In this document: positions 36,766 to 50,162 of the stretch, one piece after another
Position numbering within the stretch: position 1 is the first letter of the stretch
How the letters are laid out: each line of letters opens with the position of its first letter
DNA from: Plotosus lineatus
Lineage: Eukaryota > Chordata > Actinopteri > Siluriformes > Plotosidae
Direction of reading: 5' to 3'
Assembly: GCA_024760905.1 (NCBI GenBank)
Contig: CM045729.1
Location: forward strand, 80,639,050 to 80,703,049
DNA length: 64,000 nucleotides
Program-made: the position numbers and the translations under genes
The notes under the pieces: model-generated
Told to the model about the DNA's origin: nothing
Database searches by the model: none
What the model saw: the letters and a program-made list of their open reading frames with translations, nothing else

Positions 36766-39243
36766 GGTAGAGAGCTGGCTGACATGATGCAGAGGAGGAA
36801 GGTGGATATACTGTGTGTTCAGGAGACCAGGTGCAAAGGTAGCAAAGCTAAATGCTTCGGAGCAGGGTTTAAGCTGTTTTATCATGGTGTGGATGGGAAG
36901 AGAAATGGTGTCATTGTCATTAAATAGAGTCATCTTGAAGGAGGGGTTTGTCAGGAATGTTCTAGAAGTGAAAAGAGTGCCAGACAGAGTGATGAGTCTC
37001 AAGTTAGAAATTGAAGGTGTGATGTTCAATGTTGTTAGTGCTTATGTCCCACAGGCAGGATGTGAGATAGAAGAAAAGGATAGATTCTGGAGTGAGGTAG
37101 ATGAAGTGATGCAGAGAACCCCCAGAGGTGAAAGAGTGGTCATTGGTGCAGACTTCAATGCACATGTTGGTGTAGGCAACATAGGGGACGAGGAAGTGAT
37201 GGGAAGGTTTGGTATCCAGGACAGGAACACAGAAGGACAGAGGTTGATAGATTTTGCAAAAAGGATGGAAATGGCTGTGGTGAATACTTTCTTCAAGAAG
37301 AAACAGGAGCATAGGGTGACTTATTAAAGCGGAGGTAGGAGCACACAAGTAGACTACATCTTGTGTAGGTGATGTAATTTGAAGGATGTCAGTGACTGCA
37401 AAGTAGTAGTGGGTTAGAGTGTTGCCAAACAGCATACGATGGTGGTGTGCAGGATGAAGCTGATGGTGAGGAAGGTGAAGAAGGCAAAGGCAGAGCAGAA
37501 GACAAAGTGGTGGAAGCTGAAAAAGGAAGTGTTGTCTTCAAGGAGGACTTGAAACAGGCTTTGGGTGGTCAGGAAGTGCTTCCGGATGACTGGACAACTA
37601 CAGCTAATGTGATCAGGGACACAGGTAGGAGAGTACTTGGTGTGTCCTCTGGAAGGAAAGTAGATTCTTGGTGGTGGAATGAGGAAGTGCAGGAGTGTGT
37701 ACAAAGGAAGAGGTTAGCTAAGAAGAAGTGGGACATTGAGAGGACTGAAGAGAGTAAACAGGAGTACAGGGAAACACAGTGTAAGGCGAAAGTAGCAGTG
37801 GCTAAGGCCAAGCAGTGGGCGTATGATGACTTGTATGATAGGTTGGACAGTAAAGAGGGAGAAAATGATCTATACAGGTTGGCACAGCAGAGAGATAGAG
37901 ATGGGAAGGATGTGCAGCAAGTTAGGTTGATAAAGGAGGAGAAGTGTGCTGGTGCCCATTTTTAAGAACAAGGGAGACGTGCAGAGTTGTGGCAACTACA
38001 GAGGGATAAAGTTGATGAGCCATATATATGAAGGTATGGGAAAGAATAGTGGAAGCTAGACTAAGGGCAGAGGTCAGCATTTGTGAACAACAGTTTGGTT
38101 TCATGCCAAGAAAGAGCACCACAGATGCAACGTTTGCCTTGAGGATGTTAATGGAGAAGTACAGAGAAGGTCAGACGGAGCTGCATTGTGCCTTTGTTGA
38201 TCTGGGGAAAGCATATGACAGGGTGCCGAGAGAAGAACCGTGGTATTGCATGAGGAAGTCTGGAGTGGCAGAGAAGTATGTTAGAGTGGTGCAGGACATG
38301 TATGAGAGATGTAAGATAGTGGTGAAGTGTGCTGTCGGTGTGACAAAAGAGTTCAAGGTGGAGGTGGGACTGCATCAAGGGTCAGCTCTCAGCCCCTTCT
38401 TGTTTGCTATGGTGATGGACAGGCTGACAGACGAGGTTAGACAAGATTCCCCATGGACTATGATGTTTGCAGATGACATTGTGATCTGTAGTGAGAGCAG
38501 AGAACAAGTGCAGGAAAATCTAGAGAGGTGAAGGTATGCCCTGGAAGGGAGGGGAATGAAAATTAGCCTCAGTAAGACAGAATACATGTGCATGAATGAC
38601 AAGGACACAAGAGGAACGGTGAGGTTACAGGGAGCAGAGATAAGAAAGGTGGAGGATTTTAAGTACATAGGCTCCAGAGCAATGGAGAGTGTGGAAAAGA
38701 GGTGAAGAAGTGTGTGCAGGCAGGTTGGAATGGTTGGAGAAAAGTGTCCGGTGTGATGTGTGATAGGAGGCTATCAGCAAGAATGAAAGGAAAAGTGTAC
38801 AAGACAGTGTTGAGGCCAACGATGTTGTATGGTTTAGAAACAGTGGCCCTGGGGAAAAGACAGGAGGCGGAGCTGGAGATAGCAGAGATGAAAATGTTGA
38901 GGTTCTCCCTGGGTGTAACAAGGATGGATAGGATCAGAAATTAGTACATCAGAGGGACAGCCCATGTAAGATGTTTTGGAGACAAAGTCAGAGAGGCTAG
39001 ACTGAGATTGTTTGGACATGTACAGGGGAGGGATAGTGAGTATATTGGCAGTAGGATGCTGAGGTTGGAACTACCAGGCAAACAGCCTAGAGGAAGACCA
39101 AATAAGAGATTTATGGATGTGGTGAAGGAAGACATGAAGGTCGTTGGAGTAAGAGAAGAGGATAGAGAGGACAGAGTGAGATGGAGGCGGATGATTTGCT
39201 GTGGCAACCCCTGAAGGCATCAGCTGAAAGAAAAAGAAGAATA
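36766..39243 (+). mobile_element. RTE copy R6, internally deleted
   Basis: Begins in the endonuclease after a run of A (36760-36770) and runs to the normal 3' end (gaaaaagaagaa, 39243). Endonuclease GADFNAHVGVGN, linker, then the same jump from VQQVRLIK to the VLVPIFKN block (37937) seen in copy R5. RT and C-terminus follow with the catalytic MMFADDIVICS block intact (38459-38491). Several stops. Confidence 0.9.
38028..38531 (+). pseudogene. RTE reverse transcriptase ORF (copy R6)
   Basis: Open frame of 167 codons carrying the central reverse transcriptase: [17 protein letters not shown], motif A FVDLGKAYDRV (E to G change), [11 protein letters not shown] and the catalytic FADDIVICS. It ends at a stop (TGA) after NLER. 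The upstream part is in another frame because of the shared deletion. Confidence 0.7.
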
Positions 39244-39259
39244 AGATTTTGAGTCTCAC

Positions 39260-39785
39260 TGTAATATTAGTCGTACCTGCGTAGTACGCTGACGTAGTAC
39301 GTTACTTACGCATGACTCTGCGTCCATTCTTTACAAATGACAGTTTTTGTGTTTACACTGTTTTGCGGACTTTTGTAACCCTAAGCAAATATAGGTGGTC
39401 AGAAGCGTAACCGTACTAGTGATAGTGGTAATCAGAAAAATCAGCAAGCCATCTCATTAGAAAAGAAAATGGCTTTTATTAAGACTATTGATGCTGGTGA
39501 AAAACATGTCACTGTTGGCTCCGTTGACCATTTGAACCATTTACAAGCAGAAAAATCGCATCACAGAGCATGTTAAAGGTTATATTTGATATCTGATGAG
39601 TGAATTTGATTAAAATTTATCTATTTGAAATTATTTTGCTTGAATTTAATTTCTTTGAAATTAATGTTGATCTTATTTGATATATTTTATATTATTTTAC
39701 AATGTTATGTTTATAATAATTCATTTCGGGGTGTTTCATGAGATACGGTAATGATATTTATGGATGTATAGTACATTATGAACGT
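39260..39785 (+). mobile_element. pogo/Tigger-like remnant
   Basis: Contains a transposase N-terminal scrap (about 39405-39560) reading SGNQKNQQAISLEKKMAFI then DAGEKHVTVGS, like the helix-turn-helix start of pogo/jerky-type transposases. It shares strings with 20360-20850 in reverse. A SINE is inserted at its right end (39786). Confidence 0.55.
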
Positions 39786-39960
39786 CGGGCAGTGGTGATC
39801 TAGTGGATAGGGCACAGGATCGCTGATCCTAAGGTTGGGGGTTTGAGTCCCCACAGGGTTGTCACTGTTCCCCCCAGTGCGGCTATCAAAGGCGGGCCAT
39901 GTCTCTCACTCTCTATGGTGAAAGGCATGTAAAAGTACCATTGCTGAGAATAAAATAAAG
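39786..39960 (+). mobile_element. tRNA-SINE, 5' head
   Basis: Head with gggcagtggtgatctagtgg and B-box gggtttgagtcccc; truncated after the accattgctga block. Confidence 0.8.
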
Positions 39961-40162
39961 GTTATGAAGATGATATGCTCGTAAACAATGTAGACTAGTT
40001 GCTAAGGAAGATCAAGGAAGAAGCACACTGATTGGTCAGCTCGGCTTGCAGATGGGCAGTGCTCGTTATACGTTAACTTCCGCTTTACTTCCGGGTTCCG
40101 GTTTACTGCAGACGGAACTTATCTTCGACTTTCGCTTCAATAACAGTCATTAAGTTAATTTA

Positions 40163-40480
40163 TGGCACGGTGGCGTAGTGGTTAGCACGTCCGCCTCACA
40201 GCAAGTAGGCCTGGGTTCGATTCCCGGCCTGGGCGTTTCTGTGTGGAGTTTGCATGTTCTCCCCGTGCTTACGTGGGTTTCCTGTGGGTGCTCCGGTTTC
40301 CTCCCACAATCCAAAGACATGCACAGTAGGTTAATCTGCTGTTCTAAATTGCCCATAGGCAGTTAACAACCTGGAGAGAGATGGGTGCCCCCAGGCCAAA
40401 ATCAGCCTAGGTCTCACCATGAAGGCGCCAATTAACATCCCCGAATGTTAAGAGATAAGTGAAGTGAAGTGAAGTGAGGT
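40163..40480 (+). mobile_element. tRNA-derived SINE-like repeat, type 4
   Basis: Starts with ggcacggtggcgtagtggtt (A-box-like) and has B-box gggttcgattcccgg at 40212-40226. The body has gcatgttctccccgtgctt and tccaaagacatgca strings common to a widespread fish repeat. It ends in a (gtgaa)n tail at 40458-40485. An intact tRNA is not formed. Confidence 0.75.
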
Positions 40481-41693
<1,213 letters not shown>

Positions 41694-41739
41694 TACCCGC
41701 TTGATTGGGGGTGTCAATAATGGCCATATTGAGCAATAA

Positions 41740-42058
41740 ACCAGGCTGGGTTTATTAAAAGTTTTTAAAAGCTTCAGGAATCTTTTGCAGGTGTTTAGAG
41801 TTAATTCGCTGATTCAGATGATTAGGTTAATAGCTCGTTTAGAGTACCTTTTCATGATATGCTAATTTTTTTGAGATAGGAACTATGGGTTTTCATGCAC
41901 TTTATGCCAAAATCATCAGTATTAAAACAATAAAAGACCTGAACTATTTCAGTTGGTGTGCAATGAATCTAAAATATATGAAAGTTTAATTGTTATCAGT
42001 ACATTACAGAAAATAATTAACTTTATCACAATATGCTAATTATTTGAGAAGGACTAGT
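41740..42058. repeat. Old interspersed repeat with internal repeat
   Basis: The string gatatgctaatttttttgag at 41855 recurs, slightly changed, at 42030 (aatatgctaattatttgag). The stretch in between resembles a repeat seen in many fish genomes, but I cannot name the family. Confidence 0.4.
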
Positions 42059-42390
42059 ATATATATTCCATTCCCCAGATACCATACTGCTCTAGCATTT
42101 GTGATGTCCTCTTCCAATTCCATTATATCTAGTGATGTCAATTTGTTAGTAATGTCCAAATTAACTGTGAGTATTTTTGTTTTTCTAAGAATGTATTTAA
42201 TCTGTTATTGTAGAGTTTTTTTTTCAAATTTTGGAGAATTGTGGAAGCAGAGAGGCAGGTCTGTAGTTTGTGTAGATATGATTATTCCAAGCTTTTAACA
42301 GGGATATGACTTTTGGTATTTTAATTTTATCTAGAAATGAACTGGTGTGGTAAGTTGCACAAAAATGTTCATGGTTTTGAAATCTGCACA

Positions 42391-42402
42391 ATTCTTCTTC
42401 TT

Positions 42403-42433
<31 letters not shown>

Positions 42434-42450
42434 TTATTATTATTATTATT
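42391..42450. repeat. (TTC)n-(TTA)n microsatellite
   Basis: Compound trinucleotide array at the end of the LINE fragment on its right. Confidence 0.9.
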
Positions 42451-42454
42451 AATG

Positions 42455-42715
42455 GTAAATCAATATCATTAAAATCCATATACTTTTTGGTTTTGAATTT
42501 ATTCACTGTATCCAGTATTCCTTCCTCACCCACCACAGTCAGAAACACTGAGCAGAGATATATCTCTATCAACTCATTCATGTTTAATCCAGATGGTCCA
42601 ATATCAGGAATTTTTCCAAGTAGGCCGGGTCCAACATTTTCAAAGAAATGATTAAAGCTATTGGCTACATTATCCATATTGTAATTTTCCAAATCCTTAT
42701 CAATTAAAAAAAAAA
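42455..42715 (-). mobile_element. LINE fragment, region before the RT
   Basis: Minus strand reads [19 protein letters not shown] and, later, [21 protein letters not shown], the conserved linker between endonuclease and reverse transcriptase in several LINE clades. No RT motif remains. The AAT/GAA array acts as its tail. Confidence 0.6.
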
Positions 42716-42799
42716 AAAAAATCAGAAATCTTGTTTTTATAGAATTATTTCTTACAACACTGTTTACTATACTCAATGTTCCTTTAATTTTTATCTTCT

Positions 42800-42912
<113 letters not shown>

Positions 42913-43735
42913 GCAGCCGTGAGGGGGCACAAACCAGTGTCTCTCTCACGCCGGTCCCAAGCCCGGATAAATGCAGAGGGTTATCGTCAGGAAGGGCATC
43001 CGGCGAAACAAATGCCAAATAAACTATGCGAATCACAAGAAAGAATGACATACCGGATCGGTCGAGGCCCGGGTTAACAACGATCGCCATCAGTGCTGTC
43101 AACCAACAGGGTGCTGATGGAAATTGGACTACTGTTGGTCGAAGACGTCCGAAGAAGGAGAGGCGGAGGCGTGTCCGTTGCCAGAGAGAAGAGGAAAGGC
43201 ATGAGTCTAGGACTGAAAGTAGGGACTTTGAATATTGGAACTATGACAGGAAAAGGTAGAGAGCTGGCTGACATGATGCAGAGGAGGAAGGTGGACATAC
43301 TGTGTGTTCAGGAGACCAGGTGGAAAGGTGCAAGGCTAGAAGCATAGGAGCAGGGTTTAAGCTGTTTTATCACGGTGTGGATGGGAAGAGAAATGGAGTC
43401 GGAGTCATCTTGAAGGAGGAGTTCTAGAATGTTCTAGAAGTGAAAAGAGTGTCAGACAGAGTGATGAGTCTCAAGTTAGAAATTAAAGGTGTGATGGTCA
43501 ATGTTGTTAGTGCTTATGCCCCACAGACAGGATGTGAGCGAGAAGAGAAGGAGAGATTCTGGAGGGAGTTAGATGAAGTGATGCAGAGTACCCCCAGAGG
43601 TGAAAGAGTGGTCATTGGGGCAGACTTCAATGGACATGTTGGTGCAGGAAACAGAGGGGACGAGGAAGTGATGGGTAGGTTTGGTATCCAGGACAGGAAC
43701 GCAGAAGGACAGATGTTGGTAGATTTTGCAAAAGG

Positions 43736-44200
43736 ATGGAAATGGCTGTGGTGAATACTTTCTTCCAGAAGAGAGAGGAGCATAGGGTGACTTATAAAAG
43801 TGGAGGTAGGAGCACACAGGTAGACTACATCTTGTGCAGGCGATGTAATTTAAAGGAAGTCAGTGACTGCAAAGTAGTAGCGGGTGAGAGTGTTGCCAAA
43901 CAGCATAGGATGGTGGTGTGCAGGATGATGCTGATGGTGAGGAAGGTGAAGAAGGCAAAGGCAGAGCAGAAGACAAAGTGGTGGAAGTTGAAAAAGGAAG
44001 AGTGTCGGGCTGTCTTCAAGGAGGAGTTGAAACAGGCTTTGGGTGGTCAGGAAGTGCTTCCAGATGACTGGACAACTACAGCGAATGTGATCAGGGAGAC
44101 AGGTAGGAGAATATTTGGTGTGTCATCTGGAAGGAAAGTAGATATGAGACTTGGTGGTGGAATGAGGAAGTGCAGGAGTGTGTACAAAGGAAGAGATTAG
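43736..44200 (+). pseudogene. RTE endonuclease end and linker (copy R7)
   Basis: Open frame of 154 codons: end of the endonuclease (STQVDYILCRRCN, residues about 25-37), then the linker with ESVAKQHRMVVCRM, KTKWWKLKKEEC and LGGQEVLPDDWTT. The frame is lost near VDMRLGGGM. It is a fragment of the RTE polyprotein. Confidence 0.65.
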
Positions 44201-44601
44201 CTAAGAAGAAGTGGGACATTGACAAACCGAAGAGAGTAAACGGGAGTACAGGGAGACACAGCGTAAGGCAAAGGTAGCAGTGTCAAAGGCCAAACAGAGT
44301 GCGTTTGATGACTTGTATGCTCGGCTGGAAAGTAAGGAGGGAGAAAATGATTTATACAGGTTGGCACAGCAGAGAAATAGAGATGGGAAGGACGTGCAGC
44401 AAGTTAGATTGATAAAGGACAGAGAGGGAAATGTATTGACTGATGACAGAAGTGTGCTGGGAAGATGGAAAGAGTACTTTGAAGAGCTGATGAATGAGGA
44501 AAATGAGAGAGAAAAAAGAGTAGAAGAGGTGACTGTTGAGGTCCAGGAAGTAGCAAAGATTAGTAAGGGTGAAGTGAGGAGGGCATTGAAGAGGATAAAG
44601 A

Positions 44602-45228
44602 ATGGAAAGGCAGTTGGTCCTGATGACATACATCATCAGGAAGTGTCTAGGAGAGGTAGCAGTAGATTTTCTGACAAGAACATTTAACAAGGTCTTAGAG
44701 AGTGAGAGGATGCCAGAGGAATGGAGGAGAAGTGTGCTGGTGCCCATTTTTAAGAACAAGGGAGACGTGCAGAGTTGTGGCAACTACAGAGGGATAAAGT
44801 TGATGAGCCATACGATGAAGTTATGGGAAAGAATAGTGGAAGCTAGACTAAGGGCAGAAGTCAGCATTTGTGAACAACAGTTTGGTTTCATGCCCAGAAA
44901 GAGCACCACAGATGCAGTGTTTGCCTTGAGGATGTTAATGGAGAAGTACAGAGAAGGTCAGACGGAGCTGCATTGTGCCTTTGTGGATCTGGAGAAAGCA
45001 TATGACAGGGTGCCGAGAGAAGAACTGTGGTATTGCATGAGGAAGTCTGGAGTGGCAGAGAAGTATGTTAGAGTGGTGCAGGACATGTATGAGAGATGTA
45101 AGACAGTGGTGAGGTGTGCTGTCGATTGTGACAGAAGAGTTCAAGGTGGGGGTGGGACTGCATCAAGGGTCAGCTCTCAGCCCCTTCTTGTTCGCTATGG
45201 TGATGGACAGGCTGACAGACGAGGTTAG
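44602..45228 (+). pseudogene. RTE reverse transcriptase ORF (copy R7)
   Basis: Open frame of 208 codons with [63 protein letters not shown] and motif [12 protein letters not shown]. It is thrown out of frame by an inserted base near 45124 (VDCD in place of VGVT), just before the HQGSALSP block. The catalytic FADD box lies in the next frame (45116-45430). Confidence 0.75.
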
Positions 45229-45574
45229 ACAAGATCCCCCATGGACTATGATGTTTGCAGATGACATTGTAATCTGTAGTGAGAGCAGAGAACAAGTGCA
45301 GGAAAATCTAGAGAGGTGGAGGTATGCCCTGGAAAGGAGGGGAATGAAGATTAGCCTCAGTAAGACAGAGTACATGTGCATGAATGCCAAGGACCAAAGA
45401 GGAACGGTGAGATTACAGGAGCAGAGATAAGAAAGGTGGAGGATTTTAAGTACTTAGGCTCAACAATCCAGAGCAATGGCGAGTGTGGAAAAGAGGTCAA
45501 GAAGCGTGTGCAGGCAGGTTGGAATGGTTGGAGAAAAGTGTCCGGTGTGATGTGATAGGAGGGTATCGGCAAAA

Positions 45575-46006
45575 ATGAAAGGAAAAGTGTACAAAACGGT
45601 GTTGAGGCCAACGATGCTGTATGGGTTAGAAACAGTGGCCCTGGGGAAAAGACAGGAGGCAGAGTTGGAGGTAGCAGAGATGAAAATGTTGAGGTTCTCT
45701 TTGGGAGTAACGAGGATGGATAGGATTAGGAATGAGTACGTCAGAGGGACAGCACATGTAAGACGTTTTGGAGACAAAGTCAGAGAGGCTAGATTGAGAT
45801 GGTTTGGACATGTACAGAGGAGGGATAGTGAGTATATTGGTAATAGGATGCTGAGGCTGGAACTACCAGGCAAAAGGCCTAGAGGAAGACCAAAGAGACG
45901 ATTCATGGATGTGGTAAAGGAGGACATGAAGATCGTTGGTGTAAGAGAAGAAGATGCAAAGGATAGGGTGAGATGGAGGCAGATGATTCGCTGTGGCGAC
46001 CCCTGA
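45575..46006 (+). pseudogene. RTE C-terminal region ORF (copy R7)
   Basis: Open frame of 143 codons: MKGKVYKTVLRPTMLYGLE, LGVTRMDRIRNEY, GTAHVRRFGDKVREARLRWFGHV, GKRPRGRPKRRFMDVVKED and the natural end RWRQMIRCGDP. The stop codon here is the element's own. Confidence 0.75.
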
Positions 46007-46034
46007 AGGGAAAAGCCGAAAGGAAAAGAAGAAG

Positions 46035-46214
46035 ATATATATATATGTATAATACTCATTCTGAAATGCCCTTATAGCATTATTTAACTTATTTTGTATC
46101 CAGTGAAACCTCGGTGCTTGACAGCTGGTCAAATTCCGATTTGGTCAAATTTTAACTTTCTCTCTCGCTCTCTCTCTCTCTCTCTCTCGCTCTGTCTCTC
46201 TGTGTCTCTCTCCA
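46035..46214. other. Spacer with (TC)n
   Basis: Short TA run after the RTE tail, then a CT-rich array at 46158-46212. No gene. Confidence 0.7.
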
Positions 46215-46556
46215 TGCATGGCAGGCGCTGGTGCAGGCGAAGCACACACCTGATTCCACTCAGCAATCACCAGGCTATAAAAGGAGCAGCATGCTCCTCC
46301 CGGTACTGGAAGATTGTCCCTCTTTGCGACCCCATTTCCCTGTGATCTCTCTGGGTTCTGGTTTTCAATTCAGTGCTCGACCAGTCCCCGCTCTGAAATT
46401 CCCTTAGTTTATGATTTTTGTTTTCTCTGCATCTCTAACAGTGACTATAATTTTCCTGTGCTCTAGTGCCTTCCCTGTGAACAATCAAGCTCATCCGTTT
46501 TCATCACACTCTGTCACCTGCATTTTTGGGTCCAGCTGAATGTTCCTTGGTTCACA
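46215..46556 (+). repeat. Gypsy LTR, solo or fragment
   Basis: Partly matches the LTR of gypsy element 1 (attccactcagc, cttccctgtg, cctgcat-ttttgggtcc) and is followed by agaatcttct, as after the other LTR at 8138. A tataaaagg TATA box lies at 46275-46283, a plausible LTR promoter. No internal coding region follows. Confidence 0.65.
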
Positions 46557-46879
46557 GAATCTTCTAGCTCTCATTTATTAAAGACTCTGAAGTCAGCGTA
46601 CACAGCTGACCAGGACATTGCAGGGCCTACTAGCTTTTTGGAACTGCACAACAAATTAATTTTAAAATATGTTTGTCCGGCCACTTGGCACTTTGTATCT
46701 GTGACTGGATGGAAGACACACCAACTCCTTAAACCAAGGGTGGTGATGGTCTGTAGACTTCACCGAACCTTGTATTTTTTAAAGTCATGGCTTTGTACAG
46801 AGCATGTAAGTCTTTCAAGGTTTTCTGCAGCATGTTTCTAGGTTTAAATTATGCAGCTGATGAAGCAAAACATAATTGA
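46557..46879. other. No recognisable feature
   Basis: Short open frames only; no repeat similarity recognised. Confidence 0.5.
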
Positions 46880-47065
46880 CATTCATGGCACTTTGTAGGC
46901 ACCCTTATCCACAGTGACACTTTCTGTCACGTAAAGAACCGAGGAGATGAGGCTGAAGGGTCATGCTCAAGGGCCGAGCAGTGGCAAATTGGTGGAACTT
47001 GGACTTGAACACCAGGATATCTGATTATTAATCCTGAGCCTCAACCGGTGAAAGACCATGTCACA
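46880..47065 (-). mobile_element. SINE-like repeat, reverse
   Basis: The strings cacccttatccacagtgac and catgctcaagggccgagcagtgg, with a reversed B-box-like gacttgaacacc, are typical of a common fish repeat. About 185 bp. Confidence 0.5.
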
Positions 47066-47429
47066 TTCATCAAATAAACATGAAACAATTTCATTAATCT
47101 ATTATCAACATTAAAGTTTAACACTTGTGATTAAAATTAATCGAGTGGTGGGATTTTTTTGCATGCAGCATTTGAAATGTTGCATAAGTTGAGCAGTTTG
47201 GACAGATTCCCCCCAAAATATCTATGATTCTTTTTATAAATTAAAACAAATCAGCATCCAAAAAGAGAGACTCCAGTCTATGAGTATTTTTTTTCAATAA
47301 AAAATATTAAATATTAAATATTAAAGAAAGACCAGCAAGGTACTGTTTATCTTAAATGGCAATTTAAAATATTTTATAGATTTTTAAATGGCATACTTAG
47401 CTAGGTGTCGGTAGTAATGTAAGATAAAG
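47066..47429. other. AT-rich, no feature
   Basis: AT-rich sequence with a taaatatta short tandem at 47305-47325. Nothing else seen. Confidence 0.5.
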
Positions 47430-47727
47430 TCTGTTGGATTTTACACCCGAGCCTAGTGGCTCATCAGGCCGGTGCTTATCCCCGGTTTCCGTAGCGTGAC
47501 GCGAACAGGAGTTCAACTCCTCCAGGATGGGACGCGAGTCCATCGCAGGTTACCTTCCCAGTATTTTTACTGGTACCCATTTGTACTGCTGGGTGAACAG
47601 AGGCACCCTTGTGGTTGAGCCCTCGCCCAGGGGTCTTAGCACAGTAAGGGTCTCAGTGGGATTCAAACTCACAAGCTCCCGATCATGAGTGCAGCATCCT
47701 AACCACTACACCACCGGTCCCTACATA
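47430..47727 (-). mobile_element. SINE type 2, complete
   Basis: On its own strand it begins gggaccggtggtgtagtggtt (A box) with B box gagtttgaatccca, then the body shared with 32585-32885, ending ccactaggctcgggtgt. It is the better preserved of the two copies. Confidence 0.75.
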
Positions 47728-48249
47728 GGTGTACAGAAGCCCATTTTCAGAAAACTACTGTTTAATACTTGTTTTCCAATGGGACATTGTGGACAGTAAT
47801 TCATGTTTACCACGTTAATACTTAATCAATAATAATTATTACATCATTGTGCAACTATGTCGGCACTGATAAAAAAAACAAAACAAAAAAAACCAAAACA
47901 AAACAAAACTGTTGTGTTAATTAAAGAAGCAATACAATTTTACTTCTTGAGTTAATTATATTTAAGGAAAATCTTTTAAAAAATCCATCAGTTTAAATAT
48001 GTTAAATATATGTTACAAATGAAGGGTGTTCCATGTGAGTAACTGCCAAGAAACTGAAGATCTCATAGAATACAATGTACTCGTCAGTCACCCGTTGCTG
48101 AGCCTGGGACTCAAACACCACTTGTTGTGAGGAAGGCATGGAATGCAATCACTGTGTGACTCTGAAGCATCATGGGATCCTTGCAAAGACATGGTACAAC
48201 GGCTTAAGGCAAAATAAAATATATCCACCAAACACTTTACTATATTTCC
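47728..48249. other. No clear feature
   Basis: Contains an A/C-rich tract (47870-47910) and a reversed B-box-like string (gggactcaaacacca, 48108-48122) that may be a SINE scrap. No gene. Confidence 0.45.
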
Positions 48250-48590
48250 TCATTCATTTTGTTTTGGAACCACTTATTCCTATTCAGGGTGATGAGGGGG
48301 TTTAGTCTCATCTCAGCCAATTCTGGTGAAGGGTAGAGTACACCCTGGACAACTCACCAGGCCATCACAGGGCAGAAACACACTGGCGGCTATGCTGCTC
48401 CTCTTTATGAAAGTCAGTGATAGCTCTTTAACATGAATCTCTCACCATAGAAGGCGAGAGACATGGCCTTTGATAACCCAGTTAGCTTCACATCGGGGGA
48501 CAGTAGTGACAACTGTTGACAGAGGAGCTTGAACTCCCAATCTTAAAATCAGTAATCCAGAACCTTACCACCAGGATACAACTGGCCTTA
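48250..48590 (-). mobile_element. tRNA-SINE, complete, diverged
   Basis: Reverse-strand SINE of the main family: tail near cattcattttgttttggaacc, body gccatcacagggcagaaacacac, head reaching accaccaggatacaactgg. More diverged than the copy at 19216. Confidence 0.7.
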
Positions 48591-48944
48591 CAATATTTCT
48601 AAAGAATGTAAATTGCTTTACACCCAGAATAAGTTTCAGGACATTACCCTCATCAAGATATACACTGTTCTGCTAAGGAGGAGACTACCACTAGACCACG
48701 ACTGCCCCACGAGGAGTAACAGACTGTTCATTTGAAATAATTAGAAATATATGACCAGCCTTGGCAGTCAGTTGAAATTCTTTTGGCCTTCATCGTGATC
48801 ATAGATTCAATGTATAATTTAAATTTAAAATGGCATTAAGTGTAAATGCAATTGTTTTGTGTTGCAATTGTAACGCGCCTTCCAGAGTTGATGAAGATAT
48901 GCGACCCTAGAGGATTAAACAATATAGAGAAAGAATAAAAAAAC
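48591..48944. other. No recognisable feature
   Basis: AT-rich; a short SINE-head-like string (accacgactgcccc) at 48695-48709. No gene. Confidence 0.5.
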
Positions 48945-49215
48945 ATTTACACGAAATGTCAAACCTTTTGTCCTTTGACCAGGTCATGTGTCAGTCACTG
49001 TGATTTGTTTTAATAAGGGTTCGTGTATAGTACGCAGAGCAAAAGGAACTGGGAGGTTTGCATAAGTCTTTTAAGCTGAGTACACGAGCAGCTGGGTTTT
49101 TCCTAAATAGAAAAAAAAGACTGTTGAAGGTCACTGAAACAAAATAAAAATCACAAGTTTATTATTTAACTACAAATTAAAACTTTAATTATACACTCCA
49201 GTTATTAACAATTAG
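48945..49215 (+). repeat. Interspersed repeat, copy E
   Basis: The most diverged relative of the core of copies A, C, B and D: ttttgtcctttgaccaggtc, gagcagctgggttttt, gaaggtcactgaaacaaaataaa recur in order. It lies 3.5 kb upstream of the lectin gene start codon. Confidence 0.5.
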
Positions 49216-50162
49216 GAGAAAAAATCCTGTAAAACCCCACAGAGCTGCAGTACAAACAGCATATTAAAAAAAAAATAATAAATAAATCCCATTCTTTCTT
49301 CACCAGCGTTCTCCAAGTTGTTTTCAGAGATTTAACTTCCTGCAGGTTTTATCTCCAACCAAAATCTATCACACATCTTTCTCTAAGGATTTAAAGACAA
49401 TAATCAAGTAGTCAACTGTGCATGAATAAGGTTGGAGACCTGCAGGAATGTAAATCACCAGGAACAGTGTTGGAGACCATTACTTTATGATTAATAAATC
49501 CTCGAGATCTGTTCATTGACTTCATCTTCAATCTGTCTCCATTTTTACTTCCTTAATACCCCCCCCCCATTATTAAATGTATCAGGTATCCATTTAAAAC
49601 TGGAGGAGTGTGCCTAGAGGAAATGCACCATTCACTAAAACACCAACCCCAACACAGAGACTGGGGTATTTTCCAGGCTCAGCATAGACTCACTCACAGA
49701 AATCTGCACAAACTATATTCTGGACACATCAACATGAGCATCCATGGTAACAGTTCAGTTTGATGAGATTGTGTTTGTGCTGTATAACTCTAATAATTAA
49801 TCCTTCTTCGCAAAATCACTGTTGTTTTTTCAGTCAGTTTTCATCAGTGCTGTTTTTTTTTTTTTTTTTTTTTTTTCCATTCATTTCCTGTCCATTTCAG
49901 ATTTTCATCTAATCTGTTTTGTAAAGTTAAAAAGGAGGAGCATGGAAAGGATGCACAGAGGAATTTAGTCATCAACTCAAAAAGTAGATAAATAGCGAGT
50001 CAGGTCATCAGAAACTTTCAGACATCTCTGCAGGACTCTGGGAATTAAGAAAGATAAATCTCATAGATCACCTGCTTCACATTTCAGGTTTGTTTTACAT
50101 TATTCACACATGTCAGGACTGTCACAGATGAGTACTTTCATATATCGCCACTCTCACATTTC
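49216..50162. other. Non-coding, with a possible lectin 5' leader exon
   Basis: No protein similarity. 49300-49490 contains strings of an old fish repeat (gttttatctccaacc, ggttggagacc). A poly-T run lies at 49853-49876. The stretch 49925-50088 is less AT-rich and ends in ttcag followed by gtttgt, so it could be a 5' untranslated exon of the lectin gene, but this is a guess. Confidence 0.3.

Noticed and set aside
46638..46841. A short open frame after the LTR as a gypsy gag or host exon
   Set aside because: The translation matches nothing I recognise and has no family motif.
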